64,000 nt of DNA from RUG023 sp900315435 (GTDB lineage Bacteria > Spirochaetota > Spirochaetia > Sphaerochaetales > Sphaerochaetaceae). The stretch spans positions 13,155 to 77,154 of the forward strand of contig CADAJJ010000004.1 of assembly GCA_902788205.1 (NCBI GenBank). The letters are read 5' to 3'. The notes beneath the pieces were generated by a model. That model saw only the letters and a list, made by a program, of their open reading frames with translations, made no database searches and was not told the origin of the DNA. This document shows positions 41,600 through 51,417 of the stretch, piece after piece (position 1 is the first letter of the stretch; every line of letters begins with the position of its first letter). The translations under genes and the position numbers were made by a program.

Positions 41600-44500
41600 C
41601 TGCCCGCTCCTTTTCCGGTTGCCCGGATACAATGCCATCAAACAACAAGACCGGACTCTCCATCAAGCCATACGGAAGCAGATGGTAACCGCTTTCCCCT
41701 TTGGTGGTGAAGCTTCCCGGACCCGTCATCTCCGGCTCCTGAGGAAGATGCAGCGGACCCATCATGTTCCGCATGCTGCCCCAGAGCCGGATGGAAAGGT
41801 GGTTCTCCCCTTCCTGCACCGCCCCCGAAAGGTCCACCCCCCCGAGTCCAGGATACGGGAGCTCGAAGGATGTTCCGTTCAGGACCACCGTCACCATCGT
41901 GGCCTTCCACGCTGGCAGGGAGAGATAGAGGGCTTTCGTCTTCCGTGCCGTGAAATCACTCTGGTAACAAACGCTTCCCGGGTAATGGAAGAGCCCCTGG
42001 CCACACCAACTTCCGATGGACAACGTCGCAGGAAGAGATCCTAGGACGCGTTGTCCGTCAACCCCGAAAACACCAACCAGGTAGATGTTCTCCAGTTCCA
42101 TCGCATTGGTGTAGGAACAGGTGAGCACCAGTTCATGGATACCTGACTTGATGGTACCAAGCCCTACTTTCTCAAAGCTCCGGTCAAGGAAATACCCGTT
42201 CGGAACCATCGACACCGGCTTTCCATCCACCATCACCTGAAACAGCCTGGCATCCTCGACCACCAAGGTCAGAGGCAGGTCTGCGCTCAGAACAACGTGG
42301 TAGCGAAGGCTGAGCTTCTTGCCGTCGTTCGGGTGCGGCTTCCGGTCCCACGTATAGCGCTGGGCGATCTCGTCATCCAGAAGCGAGACCATGCCAAGGG
42401 CCCGACGCACCTCCTCCTGTGCCTGCCAGATCTCCATCACTGAAGACCAGGGGCCGTCCTCCAGCCGGTAACTGCAACGATCAAGGGTCAGCACGTTCGG
42501 CTGGTCCAGCCGGTAGCGGAACGGACCTGCAAGAGCGAGACTGCCAAGGTAGTCAGGGTTCCTCTCCACAAAGTCCGTTTCCCCTGCCTTGCCGGTATCA
42601 ATCAGATAGAGGCGGCTTCCCGTCGGCTCCACCTCCTCATCCCACGAGCCGTCGGAATGCACCTGGACCTGTTCTTGTTCTCCGGAAAAGGGGTCGATCC
42701 GGGTTACCGAACCCCGCCAGATGGGGGCGAAGTGAAGACGATGGGCTTCCAGCCTGTCATTGTTGGCGGCAAAGGCGATCACCCGCTTCCCATCCTCTCG
42801 GACCTGGGTGATGACCCAAGGACATTGCCGCGCTCCTTCGGTTATCGAAAGCGGTCTGGGGACAACCCGTTCCAGGAGGGAGACCAGTCGGGTCTCATCC
42901 GGCACCAATGAACATTTCTGAAAGAACTCCCGGACCTTTTCATCCGGCTCTCCGGAAAGGCGGGAAGGCACCGTCTTGTACAGGATCAACGTTCCACCCT
43001 GTTCCTTGAACTCCTTCAAAAGCCGGAATGTCGAAGGATACACCGTCTCGATTTCCGGTAGCACCACCACAGGGTAGCTGGCTCGCTCGATGGACAGCAG
43101 TCCTTGCTCCGCCCTTCCGGAACGCTCGATCAGCGTCTCGTCACCAAGGTCGACATCGTAGTGCTGCCCGCAGAGGAACCGCAGCAACTCGTTCAAGCGC
43201 CCGCCAAGCGCATCCACCTGCGGAAGGTCCCGTTCGTTCCGGCGCACCGGGTTTCCATAGGGGGAGCACCCCATGTGCATCCAGGCTGTCGATGATGGAT
43301 GCAGCAAGAGCACATCCCTTCGCGGCTCACCCTGGCACAAATATTCGGAAAGCCGGGCGAAGTACTCCTCCATCACCCCCAGCTTGCCGTACCAGCTGTT
43401 GTGGTAGTTGAAGCTGGGCGGATAGTCCCGCTTCCGGCATCCCCGCAAGCTGTACAGGCAAAGATGCTGGCAACGTCGCGTCACCCCAAGGGCATACATC
43501 CAATCCCCGATCCATTTCATGCTTTCAAAGGAGAACTGCCAGCCAGTTCCCGCATAGGTCTCGACCAGCATGCCCGGTTTGTGCCATTGATGGACGACGC
43601 TGGAACACTGCTTCAGGGTCAGGTATTCCTGTGTCTGCTCCCCCAACAGGTCGATACCGCAGATATCCTGGTGGGTATAGTGGGGCATGACCGACCCGTT
43701 GACCCGGGTGCAAAGCCCCAGCTTGTCTTCCTGCAGGAAATGGCCTGTGGAGATGATGCCATGGGCCTTGCACCAATCGCCAATCTGGCGGGAATAGCAG
43801 TCCTCGAAGCGCAGAGCTACCGCATGCCAGTAGTCGTGGCGGACCTTGGCGCTTTCCGCATGGTTGAAATAGAGATAGGGGGCAAGCGGCAGCCAATCAT
43901 AACCAAGCAGTTCCTTCACCCATGCACGCATGCCGGACGCCCAGGGAATCCAGCTACGTTTCGGGTTGAAGGCGGCGTGGCGGTCCGCCATCGACGGCTC
44001 ATCGGTGAACGACCCCTTGAGGGTCTTGCCGAACTCGCTTCCCACCATATCGGCATAGTGCTGGTGGGTAAGCCGCAGGAACTCCTGTTCGCTTTTCGGG
44101 TCCAGATTGTTCGGAGGCGGATACCCGTTGAACCAGGCCGACGGCCCGCTCGTCTCCAAACGCAACACCAACAGCTTCTCGCCCTTCCGTTCTTCCGGCT
44201 TCTGAAGGAGAGCAAGGCTGGACAGGTCATCCCCTTCGCACGCAGCGCTCCAGTAGAGCAGTTCCGTCCCTTCCGGCTGGAAATGAAGGGAATCGGTCAC
44301 CTCGAGGGTAAGTCCCTCGAGGCCTCCGACCGCCTGCTGGACACGGCCGCCACAGAACCCGCTCGGCCATCGGTCCTCATCGTAGATCCAAGCCTCCATG
44401 CCGAGCTGCTTTGCCTCGTCCACCGCCGCTTTGACGGCCTCGTCCCATTCCTTGCCAAGGTAGGGAGTCTCCAATCCAAAGCGGGAGTGCATGAAGAATC

Positions 44501-44624
44501 CACCCACCCCCTGGGCGTGCATCAGCCTGACCTGCCTGCGGATTTCGTCCGGCTCGAGCTTGTCGTCCCATGCCCAGAAGAACAACGAGCGATAGGCAGC
44601 TGGGACCTCGTGCCTGTGTTCCAT
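41589..44624 (-). CDS. GH106-type alpha-L-rhamnosidase-like protein
   Basis: A 1011-residue protein. The N-terminal region carries FFWAWDDKLEPDEIRRQVRL (about 14-33), GVGGFFMHSRFGLETPY and EAWIYDEDRWPSGFCGG, the pattern of glycoside hydrolase family 106; C-terminal beta domains follow. There is no signal peptide, so it would act in the cytoplasm on imported oligosaccharides. It starts at an ATG overlapping the BNR gene stop by 1 base (TGATG). Release of terminal rhamnose is the family activity, unproven here. Confidence 0.8.
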   Translation of the reverse strand: MEHRHEVPAAYRSLFFWAWDDKLEPDEIRRQVRLMHAQGVGGFFMHSRFGLETPYLGKEWDEAVKAAVDEAKQLGMEAWIYDEDRWPSGFCGGRVQQAVGGLEGLTLEVTDSLHFQPEGTELLYWSAACEGDDLSSLALLQKPEERKGEKLLVLRLETSGPSAWFNGYPPPNNLDPKSEQEFLRLTHQHYADMVGSEFGKTLKGSFTDEPSMADRHAAFNPKRSWIPWASGMRAWVKELLGYDWLPLAPYLYFNHAESAKVRHDYWHAVALRFEDCYSRQIGDWCKAHGIISTGHFLQEDKLGLCTRVNGSVMPHYTHQDICGIDLLGEQTQEYLTLKQCSSVVHQWHKPGMLVETYAGTGWQFSFESMKWIGDWMYALGVTRRCQHLCLYSLRGCRKRDYPPSFNYHNSWYGKLGVMEEYFARLSEYLCQGEPRRDVLLLHPSSTAWMHMGCSPYGNPVRRNERDLPQVDALGGRLNELLRFLCGQHYDVDLGDETLIERSGRAEQGLLSIERASYPVVVLPEIETVYPSTFRLLKEFKEQGGTLILYKTVPSRLSGEPDEKVREFFQKCSLVPDETRLVSLLERVVPRPLSITEGARQCPWVITQVREDGKRVIAFAANNDRLEAHRLHFAPIWRGSVTRIDPFSGEQEQVQVHSDGSWDEEVEPTGSRLYLIDTGKAGETDFVERNPDYLGSLALAGPFRYRLDQPNVLTLDRCSYRLEDGPWSSVMEIWQAQEEVRRALGMVSLLDDEIAQRYTWDRKPHPNDGKKLSLRYHVVLSADLPLTLVVEDARLFQVMVDGKPVSMVPNGYFLDRSFEKVGLGTIKSGIHELVLTCSYTNAMELENIYLVGVFGVDGQRVLGSLPATLSIGSWCGQGLFHYPGSVCYQSDFTARKTKALYLSLPAWKATMVTVVLNGTSFELPYPGLGGVDLSGAVQEGENHLSIRLWGSMRNMMGPLHLPQEPEMTGPGSFTTKGESGYHLLPYGLMESPVLLFDGIVSGQPEKERADDC

Positions 44625-45670
44625 CACCGTCTCTCCACCTTGAGATTCCAATAGACAATACGCTCGCGACGCCAGGTGTAGGTGACGCAAAGCGACCCGT
44701 CACTGGCCTGGATGATGGCCGGATAGCAATAGTCGCCCTGCCCGTCCTCCAGGTCGCAGAGCTTTTCCCAATGGCCTCCGCCATCCTCGCTATACAGCAG
44801 GGAAAGTGGAGTCCTCGGCCCCTTGTAGTAGCCAGGCAAGTTGTGGACCGGATTGCAGCAAAGCACCAGAACGCCATCCCGCATCCTGACCAGGTCGAGC
44901 CCGCTGTTGTTGTTGGCAAGTCCCGTATCGTAGGCAAGCGACCAGCTTCTTCCGCCATCGGTCGAATCGCTACGGAAAATCCAGCTTCCGTTGGTCCGGC
45001 AGAACATATGCAGCCCCTTCTCGTCCTCCCACAGACTGGGCTGGATCATCCCCTTGCCCCAAAGACGGTGTTTCTCGTAGGGCTGGTCGACCTCCTGGAT
45101 GTTGTAGCCGGCATGGCGCACGGGGACGAACTCGCTCCGCTCCCAGCTCTTGCCGTTGTCCCGGGAAATATCGACGAAGGCATCCCACTCAACCTCGCTC
45201 TCCTTGCTGGCAGGGGCGACAATCGTCTTGCCGTCAGAGAGCAGGATCGGCTTGTTCTTGACCGGACCGCGGCCACCCGAGGTGTCGCCAGGAACCAGTT
45301 CACGTCGTTCGCTCCAGGTTTTCCCCTCGTCCGAGGACACCCTCACGAACGTCTGCCACTCGGGGATGGTGGCACCCACCTTGAAGAAAAGCATGATGTT
45401 CCCATCAGGAAGCCGGAAAAGGACCGGATTCCACTGCGCGACGCCGATGACGTCGTCAACCTTGCGGGGATAGGACCACTTTCCTTCCCTGCTCCTTGTC
45501 GCCGTCCAGATGGCCACATTGGGATCTTTCTCCCAACTGCCGCCAAACCAGGCGACTAACAAAGACCCGTCTTTCAGCTCCAGGACAGTCGAGGCATGGG
45601 CGCTGTCTGTCGGACGCTGCTGGCTCGTGACGATGTCCTCCCGTTGGTTACTGATGATTCTCAGACTCAT
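44624..45670 (-). CDS. BNR/sialidase-like beta-propeller protein
   Basis: A 348-residue propeller with four Asp-box motifs: SSDEGKTW, SRDNGKSW, STDGGRSW and SEDGGGHW. The start ASTVLELKDGSLLVAWFGGS (about 26-45) and end SYPAII-type CYPAIIQASDGSLCVTYTWR match the COG4692-type family annotated as predicted neuraminidase; related propellers include rhamnose-glucuronate-cleaving enzymes. It has no signal peptide, so it is cytoplasmic. AGGAGGAAACA precedes the ATG, inside the araC 3' end. With GH106 beside it, a cut at a rhamnose or uronate linkage is inferred. Confidence 0.8.
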   Translation of the reverse strand: MSLRIISNQREDIVTSQQRPTDSAHASTVLELKDGSLLVAWFGGSWEKDPNVAIWTATRSREGKWSYPRKVDDVIGVAQWNPVLFRLPDGNIMLFFKVGATIPEWQTFVRVSSDEGKTWSERRELVPGDTSGGRGPVKNKPILLSDGKTIVAPASKESEVEWDAFVDISRDNGKSWERSEFVPVRHAGYNIQEVDQPYEKHRLWGKGMIQPSLWEDEKGLHMFCRTNGSWIFRSDSTDGGRSWSLAYDTGLANNNSGLDLVRMRDGVLVLCCNPVHNLPGYYKGPRTPLSLLYSEDGGGHWEKLCDLEDGQGDYCYPAIIQASDGSLCVTYTWRRERIVYWNLKVERR

Positions 45671-47921
45671 TGTTTCCTCCTGCCGGCAACCCTTCCTGTG
45701 CGATCAAGGCACGGTATTCGGTCGGGCTGATGCCGATGGTTTTCTTAAAGACACGCAGGAACGTCGCACGGCTGTCCATCCCGACAGCGGTCGCGACATC
45801 CCCGATTTTCAGGTTTTCCTCACGAAGCAGCACCTTGGCCCGCTCCATGCGGATGCGGGAGACCGCGCTTGTGAGGTTCACCCCCCTTTGGGCTTTGTAG
45901 ACACGGGAAAGGTACTTGCCGGTCACACCCAAGCGGCTGGCGATGATATCCAGGCTGAGGGGTATTTGGTAATGGGTCGCGATGAAGGCATCCGCATCCC
46001 GGGCAAGGCTCACCTCGGCTCCAGTTGGAGCAAGGCTGGCCACGTGCTGCTGCACCTCCAGGAAGTAGGCCCGCACCTCTTCCCTGCCATCGCCATGGGG
46101 GTGTTGCAGCCATGCAACCAGGGCGGGTCCGCTCTCCATCTTCGCGTCCACCTGTTGGCTGGCAAGCACATGGCTCGCAATCTGGTACAATTGCCCGTTC
46201 AAGTCATGGATGCTTTCAGCGGAAAGAGAAGCAGGGTCGTTGCGGGAAAAAATGCCGTCCAACAGGCTGGAGAGGGTCATGCCGGTACCACCCAGCAGAG
46301 ACTGCTCAAGCGCCTTCTGGTCATAGAAATCGAAGCTGACCTTGTCAGGCTTCTGCAACTGGCTGAACGCGACCACGCCGAAGCCGACATCCTTGCCGAT
46401 CGAGCGCACCGCCTGCAAGGCCTGGCTGTAGGAGGCGGAAATCTTTTCCAAAGACTCGACGCTGCTCCCGATGCCGATATGCAGGGTGTAATGGGAGAAA
46501 TCCTGCTCGAAGAGCACCTTGCAGCCACGGATGCCTTCCACCATCCGCTCATGGTCCAGCGGGCTGACACCCGTGATGCAGGCCAACATGCCACCGTGCA
46601 GGTCGAAGACCATGCTGGGTGCCACATGCCCCATATAGGTTTCAAGCTTCAATGGAATTTTGGAGACGAAAAGGCGTCGTTGCTCCTTGTCCATCTGCTG
46701 GTAGAACGAAGAATGGAAATCAAAGAGGAACAACGAGCAGACAAGCCGCTCTCCCTGGAAATGGAACCGGTCACGCATGACCTGTCTCAAAGTCTCGGAA
46801 TCCTCGCTTTTCAAACCCAGCAGAAACAGATGCAACGCATGGCGCGCATAGGACTCCTGCATGGACTGCTTGTCGTTGATCAACCGTCCGATTCCTTGCT
46901 GGATCCGGACGATCTCGTCATTCGAATCCCCCGCCTGTTGGGGAATCATCCGGTTGACCTGCCCGATGGGACGGTAGAGCCTGGAGGAAAGCAGAAGCGC
47001 GATGCAGACGGCGAAGAAGGCAAGCAGCAGGATGACAATCCAGATGAGGATGCCGGGGTTCATGGCGCGGGATATCTCGCTCTTCGGGACCAAGGCAAGA
47101 TACTTCCACTCCAATTCGCCTCCGGTAAAGGAAAACTGGTACCAGGAGCCTGTCTGCGTCCCGGATGGGCGGCCGAGCCAAGTCTGGACATTGTCCGCAT
47201 CGACCACCGAAGGATCGGAACTGTAGAGCAACTGCCCATCCTGCCGGACCAAGGCGAAGATGGCCGATCCTCCAAGGGCGGCGTCGACAAAGAGATTTTG
47301 AAGCGCCGGCATGCTCATGTTGCTGACATGGACCACCGTATGGTTGGAGATGCGGGCGGTCGTGACGATCGGGAGGACAGGAAGCTTGGCGCCTCGCAGA
47401 AGCAACATCGTCGCGGGAAGCACCGTCTTCTCCCCTCCACGGGAAAAACGGGTCTCCCAGAACCGCTCATCATAGTCCTCATAGGAGTTGATCTGGGAAA
47501 AGAAGAACGGCGTGTCATAGTGGCCGGCGGAGGTCATCACCATCGTGTCACCGGGGATATAGGCGAAGAGGTTCTTCACCACGCTCGGCATGATCAGCTC
47601 CTGTTGGCTGAGCAGGCGGTGCAGCCGCCACTGCTGGCTTTTTTCCTCCAGCGTCTTCTCCCTGTCCGGACGGAAATAGAGCACCGCGTCGGGCTCCAGG
47701 AAGAACGTGACGCCCAAGTTCTGCACGGTAGAAACCTGGGTGTCGATGGTGATGGCGACCGACTGGAAGGCCTCGTTCAGACGAGAAACAATCTGCGCCC
47801 GCCGGTTGCCACGCTGCCTGAGCTGGAACCCGATCAGCGCCAATGCGAAAAAGAGGATCAGAAGCAGAAAAGATACAAGGAGGCGGATGAAGAACCTGCT
47901 GACATGCAGTGACTGCCTCAT
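45648..47921 (-). CDS. AraC-family regulator with extracytoplasmic sensor domain (YesS-like)
   Basis: A 757-residue membrane-bound regulator. Residues about 12-34 form a membrane segment, about 35-290 an extracytoplasmic sensor domain, and about 293-315 a second membrane segment, followed by a GGDEF-like or linker region and a C-terminal AraC domain (LSLDIIASRLGVTGKYLSRV, IGDVATAVGMDSRATFLRVF). Such proteins, e.g. YesN/YesS of Bacillus, control rhamnogalacturonan-type genes. It is encoded 39 bases after the binding-protein gene, inside the operon it probably activates. Confidence 0.88.
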   Translation of the reverse strand: MRQSLHVSRFFIRLLVSFLLLILFFALALIGFQLRQRGNRRAQIVSRLNEAFQSVAITIDTQVSTVQNLGVTFFLEPDAVLYFRPDREKTLEEKSQQWRLHRLLSQQELIMPSVVKNLFAYIPGDTMVMTSAGHYDTPFFFSQINSYEDYDERFWETRFSRGGEKTVLPATMLLLRGAKLPVLPIVTTARISNHTVVHVSNMSMPALQNLFVDAALGGSAIFALVRQDGQLLYSSDPSVVDADNVQTWLGRPSGTQTGSWYQFSFTGGELEWKYLALVPKSEISRAMNPGILIWIVILLLAFFAVCIALLLSSRLYRPIGQVNRMIPQQAGDSNDEIVRIQQGIGRLINDKQSMQESYARHALHLFLLGLKSEDSETLRQVMRDRFHFQGERLVCSLFLFDFHSSFYQQMDKEQRRLFVSKIPLKLETYMGHVAPSMVFDLHGGMLACITGVSPLDHERMVEGIRGCKVLFEQDFSHYTLHIGIGSSVESLEKISASYSQALQAVRSIGKDVGFGVVAFSQLQKPDKVSFDFYDQKALEQSLLGGTGMTLSSLLDGIFSRNDPASLSAESIHDLNGQLYQIASHVLASQQVDAKMESGPALVAWLQHPHGDGREEVRAYFLEVQQHVASLAPTGAEVSLARDADAFIATHYQIPLSLDIIASRLGVTGKYLSRVYKAQRGVNLTSAVSRIRMERAKVLLREENLKIGDVATAVGMDSRATFLRVFKKTIGISPTEYRALIAQEGLPAGGNNESENHQ

Positions 47922-47960
47922 ACCGCCTCCTCCTTGATCCTATTCTACCTAGGGAAAACC

Positions 47961-49577
47961 TTATTTGAACAACCCATTGGCGTCATTGTAGATTTTCTCG
48001 AGCTTTCTGGCCTTCGCGTCACACTGCTTGATGACGCTATCCCAGTTGTCGATCGGCTCCACGCCCATGATGAACTTGTCATACTGCTGGTCGACGATGT
48101 TGGAAAGGTCGTTCAGCAGGTCGGCGGCCTCTTCCGCCTGTTCGGGAGAAAGTGGCGGGTCGATTACCGGCGGCTTGTACGCGGAGTCGCTTGCAATGAT
48201 GCTCCAATATTCATCGGAAACCTCATTCCAGTTGCCAAGGGCCTTGTCCAGCTGGAACCAGGTCTTGGTGTTGCAGGTGTACATGGTGAAGTTCAGCTTG
48301 GTGATGCCAAGGTCGGCGTAGATGTCATAGTAGGTGACATTGGGATTCGCTGCCTTCATCTTGTCCAGGTAGGACTGCAGGAACTGCGGGTTTCCATCCT
48401 TGTCCAGTTCGTAGGAGTAGCCTTCGACGCCATAGTTGGTGACATCGCTACCCTCCTTGCCGTACATCCAGTCAATCAGCTTGATGCAGGTCTTGATATT
48501 CTTGCCCGAGGCATTGACGGCAAAGAAACGGTCGGCAAGATCCTTGGTATAGGAAATCGCCCTTCTCTGACCGAACTCGTTGGCAGGAATCGGAATGATC
48601 TGCAGGGTACCGTTCTCCTGGCCGGGAACCTTGCGCAAACTCAAGGTGTAGGTCTGGCCGAAACCGGAATTGTCAATGTACATCAGCGCCTTCCCGGAGG
48701 AGAGCTTGCTGTCCATCTGCTCTTTCGTCGTGGTGGCGAAATCAGGATCCAGCACTCCCTTGGTATAGGCCTTGTTCAGCCAGCGAAGGACCGCCTTGAA
48801 CTCTTGGGTGGCAGGACCGTAGACATACCCGCCCTTGTCGTAATCGTAGTACAGTCCGTTGGAACCGTAGCCGCTGCCGAGGAAGTAGCTCAACGTCTTC
48901 ATCAGCTGTTTGGTGCCCTTGCGGCCGGTGATGCCGATGGTGCCCGGATTCTGCTTCTGCAACTCGCCGACGGTGTCGATCACCTCGTCCCAAGTCTGCG
49001 GAACAGGCAGGTTCGCCTTCTGCAGGAGGTCGGTCCTCATGACCGGTCCGAACCCGTTGGCGGTCTCCTCCCGCTGGACGACCGGGAATGCATAGAGCTC
49101 TCCGCCGACCAGGTATTTCTTCATGTCAGGGAACTTCTGCCAGAACTTGTAGAAGTTCGGCATGTCCTTTTCGTTGACATACTGCATCAACGGCTCGAAG
49201 ATGCCAGTGTTCGCGTAGGTCGGGATATCGCTGGCGCGTATATATCCGATATCAGGCCAGTTGTTCGTGGCAAGCAGCACGCTCTTCTTCTCGTCGAAGC
49301 TGGAATACGGGATGATCTCGTAGTCAAGCTTGACGTTGGTCCGCTTGAAGATCTCCTGCTGGGCGGGTCCGTAGTTCTTGCACGGCTGGTTCGGGTGGTC
49401 CATCATCATGACCCTGATGGTCACCGGATTAGGACTGAGCTTCCCAGAAGCATCCTGGGCAACGCTCTCCGTCTGGGCGGCAGGCGCCGCCTCCTTGCTT
49501 CCCTGCGCGAAGACAGGGACCGACAGCAACATGCTGGCGCCTAACGCGACCAGCGTCGCCTTCATAGAAGTTCTCAT
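47961..49577 (-). CDS. ABC oligosaccharide-binding protein (YtcQ/LipO type)
   Basis: A 538-residue extracellular binding protein. The signal peptide ends at PVFAQGSKE (about 19-28), the long size and NWPDIGYIRASDIPTYANTG and FPVVQREETANGFGPVMRTD stretches are typical of the YtcQ/LplA group that binds pectic or rhamnogalacturonan oligosaccharides. The ATG at 49577 follows AAAGGAGG; a second ATG four codons on is possible. No lipobox cysteine is present, unlike Bacillus relatives. It works with the two permeases upstream; the ATPase is not encoded here. Confidence 0.87.
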   Translation of the reverse strand: MRTSMKATLVALGASMLLSVPVFAQGSKEAAPAAQTESVAQDASGKLSPNPVTIRVMMMDHPNQPCKNYGPAQQEIFKRTNVKLDYEIIPYSSFDEKKSVLLATNNWPDIGYIRASDIPTYANTGIFEPLMQYVNEKDMPNFYKFWQKFPDMKKYLVGGELYAFPVVQREETANGFGPVMRTDLLQKANLPVPQTWDEVIDTVGELQKQNPGTIGITGRKGTKQLMKTLSYFLGSGYGSNGLYYDYDKGGYVYGPATQEFKAVLRWLNKAYTKGVLDPDFATTTKEQMDSKLSSGKALMYIDNSGFGQTYTLSLRKVPGQENGTLQIIPIPANEFGQRRAISYTKDLADRFFAVNASGKNIKTCIKLIDWMYGKEGSDVTNYGVEGYSYELDKDGNPQFLQSYLDKMKAANPNVTYYDIYADLGITKLNFTMYTCNTKTWFQLDKALGNWNEVSDEYWSIIASDSAYKPPVIDPPLSPEQAEEAADLLNDLSNIVDQQYDKFIMGVEPIDNWDSVIKQCDAKARKLEKIYNDANGLFK

Positions 49578-49609
49578 CGCTTCCTCCTTTGAGAATCGCT
49601 TCATATCCA

Positions 49610-50491
49610 TCAACCCTTGACTGCACCGACAAGCACACCTTTGGTGAAGTGCCTCTGCAGGAACGGGTAGACACACAAGATGGGGACCATGGAGATGATG
49701 ATCACGGCGTACTTGTAGTTGGTGGCTACAATGGCGACCGAACCCTGGATGTCTCCAAACTCGTCAGCCATATCGCCGGCAATGACGATGTCGCGCATGA
49801 TGACCTGCACCGGATACTTGTCCTGGCTGTTCAGGTAGAGCATGGCAGGGAAGAAGGAGTTCCAGTGGCTGACCGCATAGAAAAGCGTCATGGTCGCAAG
49901 GATGGGCTTGGAGAGCGGCATGATGACCTTTCCTAGAATCTGCATGTCGTTCGCTCCATCCAGGTAGGCGCTCTCCGTCAGGGAAATGGGAATCGCCTCG
50001 AAACTGGTACGCATGACAATCATATTGTAGGTGCTGATCGCCGGCGGCAGGACGATGGCCCACATGGTGTTGATCATGCGCAGGTTCATGATGACCAGAT
50101 ACAGCGGAATCATGCCCCCGCTGACAAACATGGTCAGCGTGATGAAGACCGTAATCGGACGTCTGCCATACAGGTCCTTTCGGGAAAGCGGGTAGGCGCA
50201 CATGGCCGTCATCATCACATTGATCAGCGTGCCGACCACCGTGTAGAGGATGGTATTGCGGTACGCAGTCCAAATCTTGTCGTTCTGGAAGACAATCCGG
50301 TACGCGGTGAAGTTGATGCCCTTGGGTATGAATTTCACGTCTCCCAGATTGATATGGGTCGCGCTGGAAATCGAGACAATCGCGATGTACCACATCGGAT
50401 ACAGGGTGATGAAGGCAAGCAACACCAGGAAAGTGATATTGAAGATGTCAAACAGGAGATTTCCGCTTCTGCGCTTCAACAGGTTCTTCAT
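49610..50491 (-). CDS. ABC transporter permease (YtcP/LplC type)
   Basis: A 293-residue permease with six membrane segments. The EAA docking loop reads ESAYLDGANDMQILGKVIMP (about 186-205). FDIFNITFLVLLAFITLYPM at the start is the first membrane segment. The ATG at 50491 follows GAGGTG, 8 bases after the upstream permease stop; an ATG at 50506 is an alternative. The protein ends HFTKGVLVGAVKG, the usual end of this family. Confidence 0.88.
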   Translation of the reverse strand: MKNLLKRRSGNLLFDIFNITFLVLLAFITLYPMWYIAIVSISSATHINLGDVKFIPKGINFTAYRIVFQNDKIWTAYRNTILYTVVGTLINVMMTAMCAYPLSRKDLYGRRPITVFITLTMFVSGGMIPLYLVIMNLRMINTMWAIVLPPAISTYNMIVMRTSFEAIPISLTESAYLDGANDMQILGKVIMPLSKPILATMTLFYAVSHWNSFFPAMLYLNSQDKYPVQVIMRDIVIAGDMADEFGDIQGSVAIVATNYKYAVIIISMVPILCVYPFLQRHFTKGVLVGAVKG

Positions 50492-50499
50492 GACGCACC

Positions 50500-51417
50500 T
50501 CACCACAGGCTCGTTTCCGAGAGTTTCTTCGAAATCGTGTTCGCCATCAGCAACAGCACGATGCCGACGACCGACTGGAAAAGCCCGACAGCGGTCGCAT
50601 AGCTGAAGCTGTTGCCCAGAATGCCGCGCCGATACACATAGGTGGAGATGATGTCGGCCGTCTCGTAGGTGGAACCGTTATAGAGCAACAGGACCTTCTC
50701 GTAGCCCAGGTTCATCATCCTGCCCAAATTCATGATCAGCATGGTGGAGATGACCGGCAGGATTGCCGGAATCGTCACGTGCCAGATCCGCTGCAACCGC
50801 GAAGCTCCATCAATCGTCGCAGCGTCCAGCACCTCCTGGTCGATGCCAGTCAGGGCCGCCAGGTAGATGATGCTGGTCCACCCCGCGGTCTGCCAGATCT
50901 CGCTGATGATGTAAATCGTGCGGAAATACTGCGGGTACATGAGGAACTGGACCGTCTCATGGCCGAAAGCACGGACAATCTGGTTGACAAGGCCGTCACT
51001 GGCGAGCACGTTGACCAGCATGCCGCACACCACCACCGTGGAGATGAAATGGGGCAGATAGGTGATCGACTGGATGACCCGCTTGAACTTCACATTGGTG
51101 ACTTCGTTCAACAGCACGGCGATAACCACCGGCATCGGAAAACCGAAAAGGATGTTGTAGAAGGAAAGCAGGAAGGTATTGCGCACCACTTTCCAGAAAT
51201 ACGGGTCGGCGATGAACTTCCGGAAGTACTTCAATCCGGTCCAAGGGCTATGGATGATTCCCTTGACGATGTTGTAGTTCTTGAACGCGACGATGACACC
51301 ATACATCGGCGCGTATTTGAACGTAACGTAATAGATGATGGGCAACAACAGAATCAGATACAGGTACTTGCACCGTTTGATCTGCTTCCACGCATACCCT
51401 TTGGAGTGTTGCGACAT
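50500..51417 (-). CDS. ABC transporter permease (YteP/LplB type)
   Basis: A 305-residue permease with six membrane segments, first gene of the glycan operon. The N-terminal YLYLILLLPIIYYVTFKYAP (about 22-41) and GVIVAFKNYNIVKGI are typical of YteP. The EAA-like loop reads DAATIDGASRLQRIWHVTIP (about 196-215). The ATG at 51417 follows AGGTGG. It pairs with YtcP. As in Bacillus, a shared MsmX-like ATPase from elsewhere would energise it. Confidence 0.88.
   Translation of the reverse strand: MSQHSKGYAWKQIKRCKYLYLILLLPIIYYVTFKYAPMYGVIVAFKNYNIVKGIIHSPWTGLKYFRKFIADPYFWKVVRNTFLLSFYNILFGFPMPVVIAVLLNEVTNVKFKRVIQSITYLPHFISTVVVCGMLVNVLASDGLVNQIVRAFGHETVQFLMYPQYFRTIYIISEIWQTAGWTSIIYLAALTGIDQEVLDAATIDGASRLQRIWHVTIPAILPVISTMLIMNLGRMMNLGYEKVLLLYNGSTYETADIISTYVYRRGILGNSFSYATAVGLFQSVVGIVLLLMANTISKKLSETSLW

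Noticed and set aside
45510..47912. An 800-codon open frame on the plus strand
   Set aside because: It lies opposite the well-supported AraC regulator gene, shows no family features and has the His/Gln/Leu/Asp-rich composition typical of the antisense of GC-rich genes.
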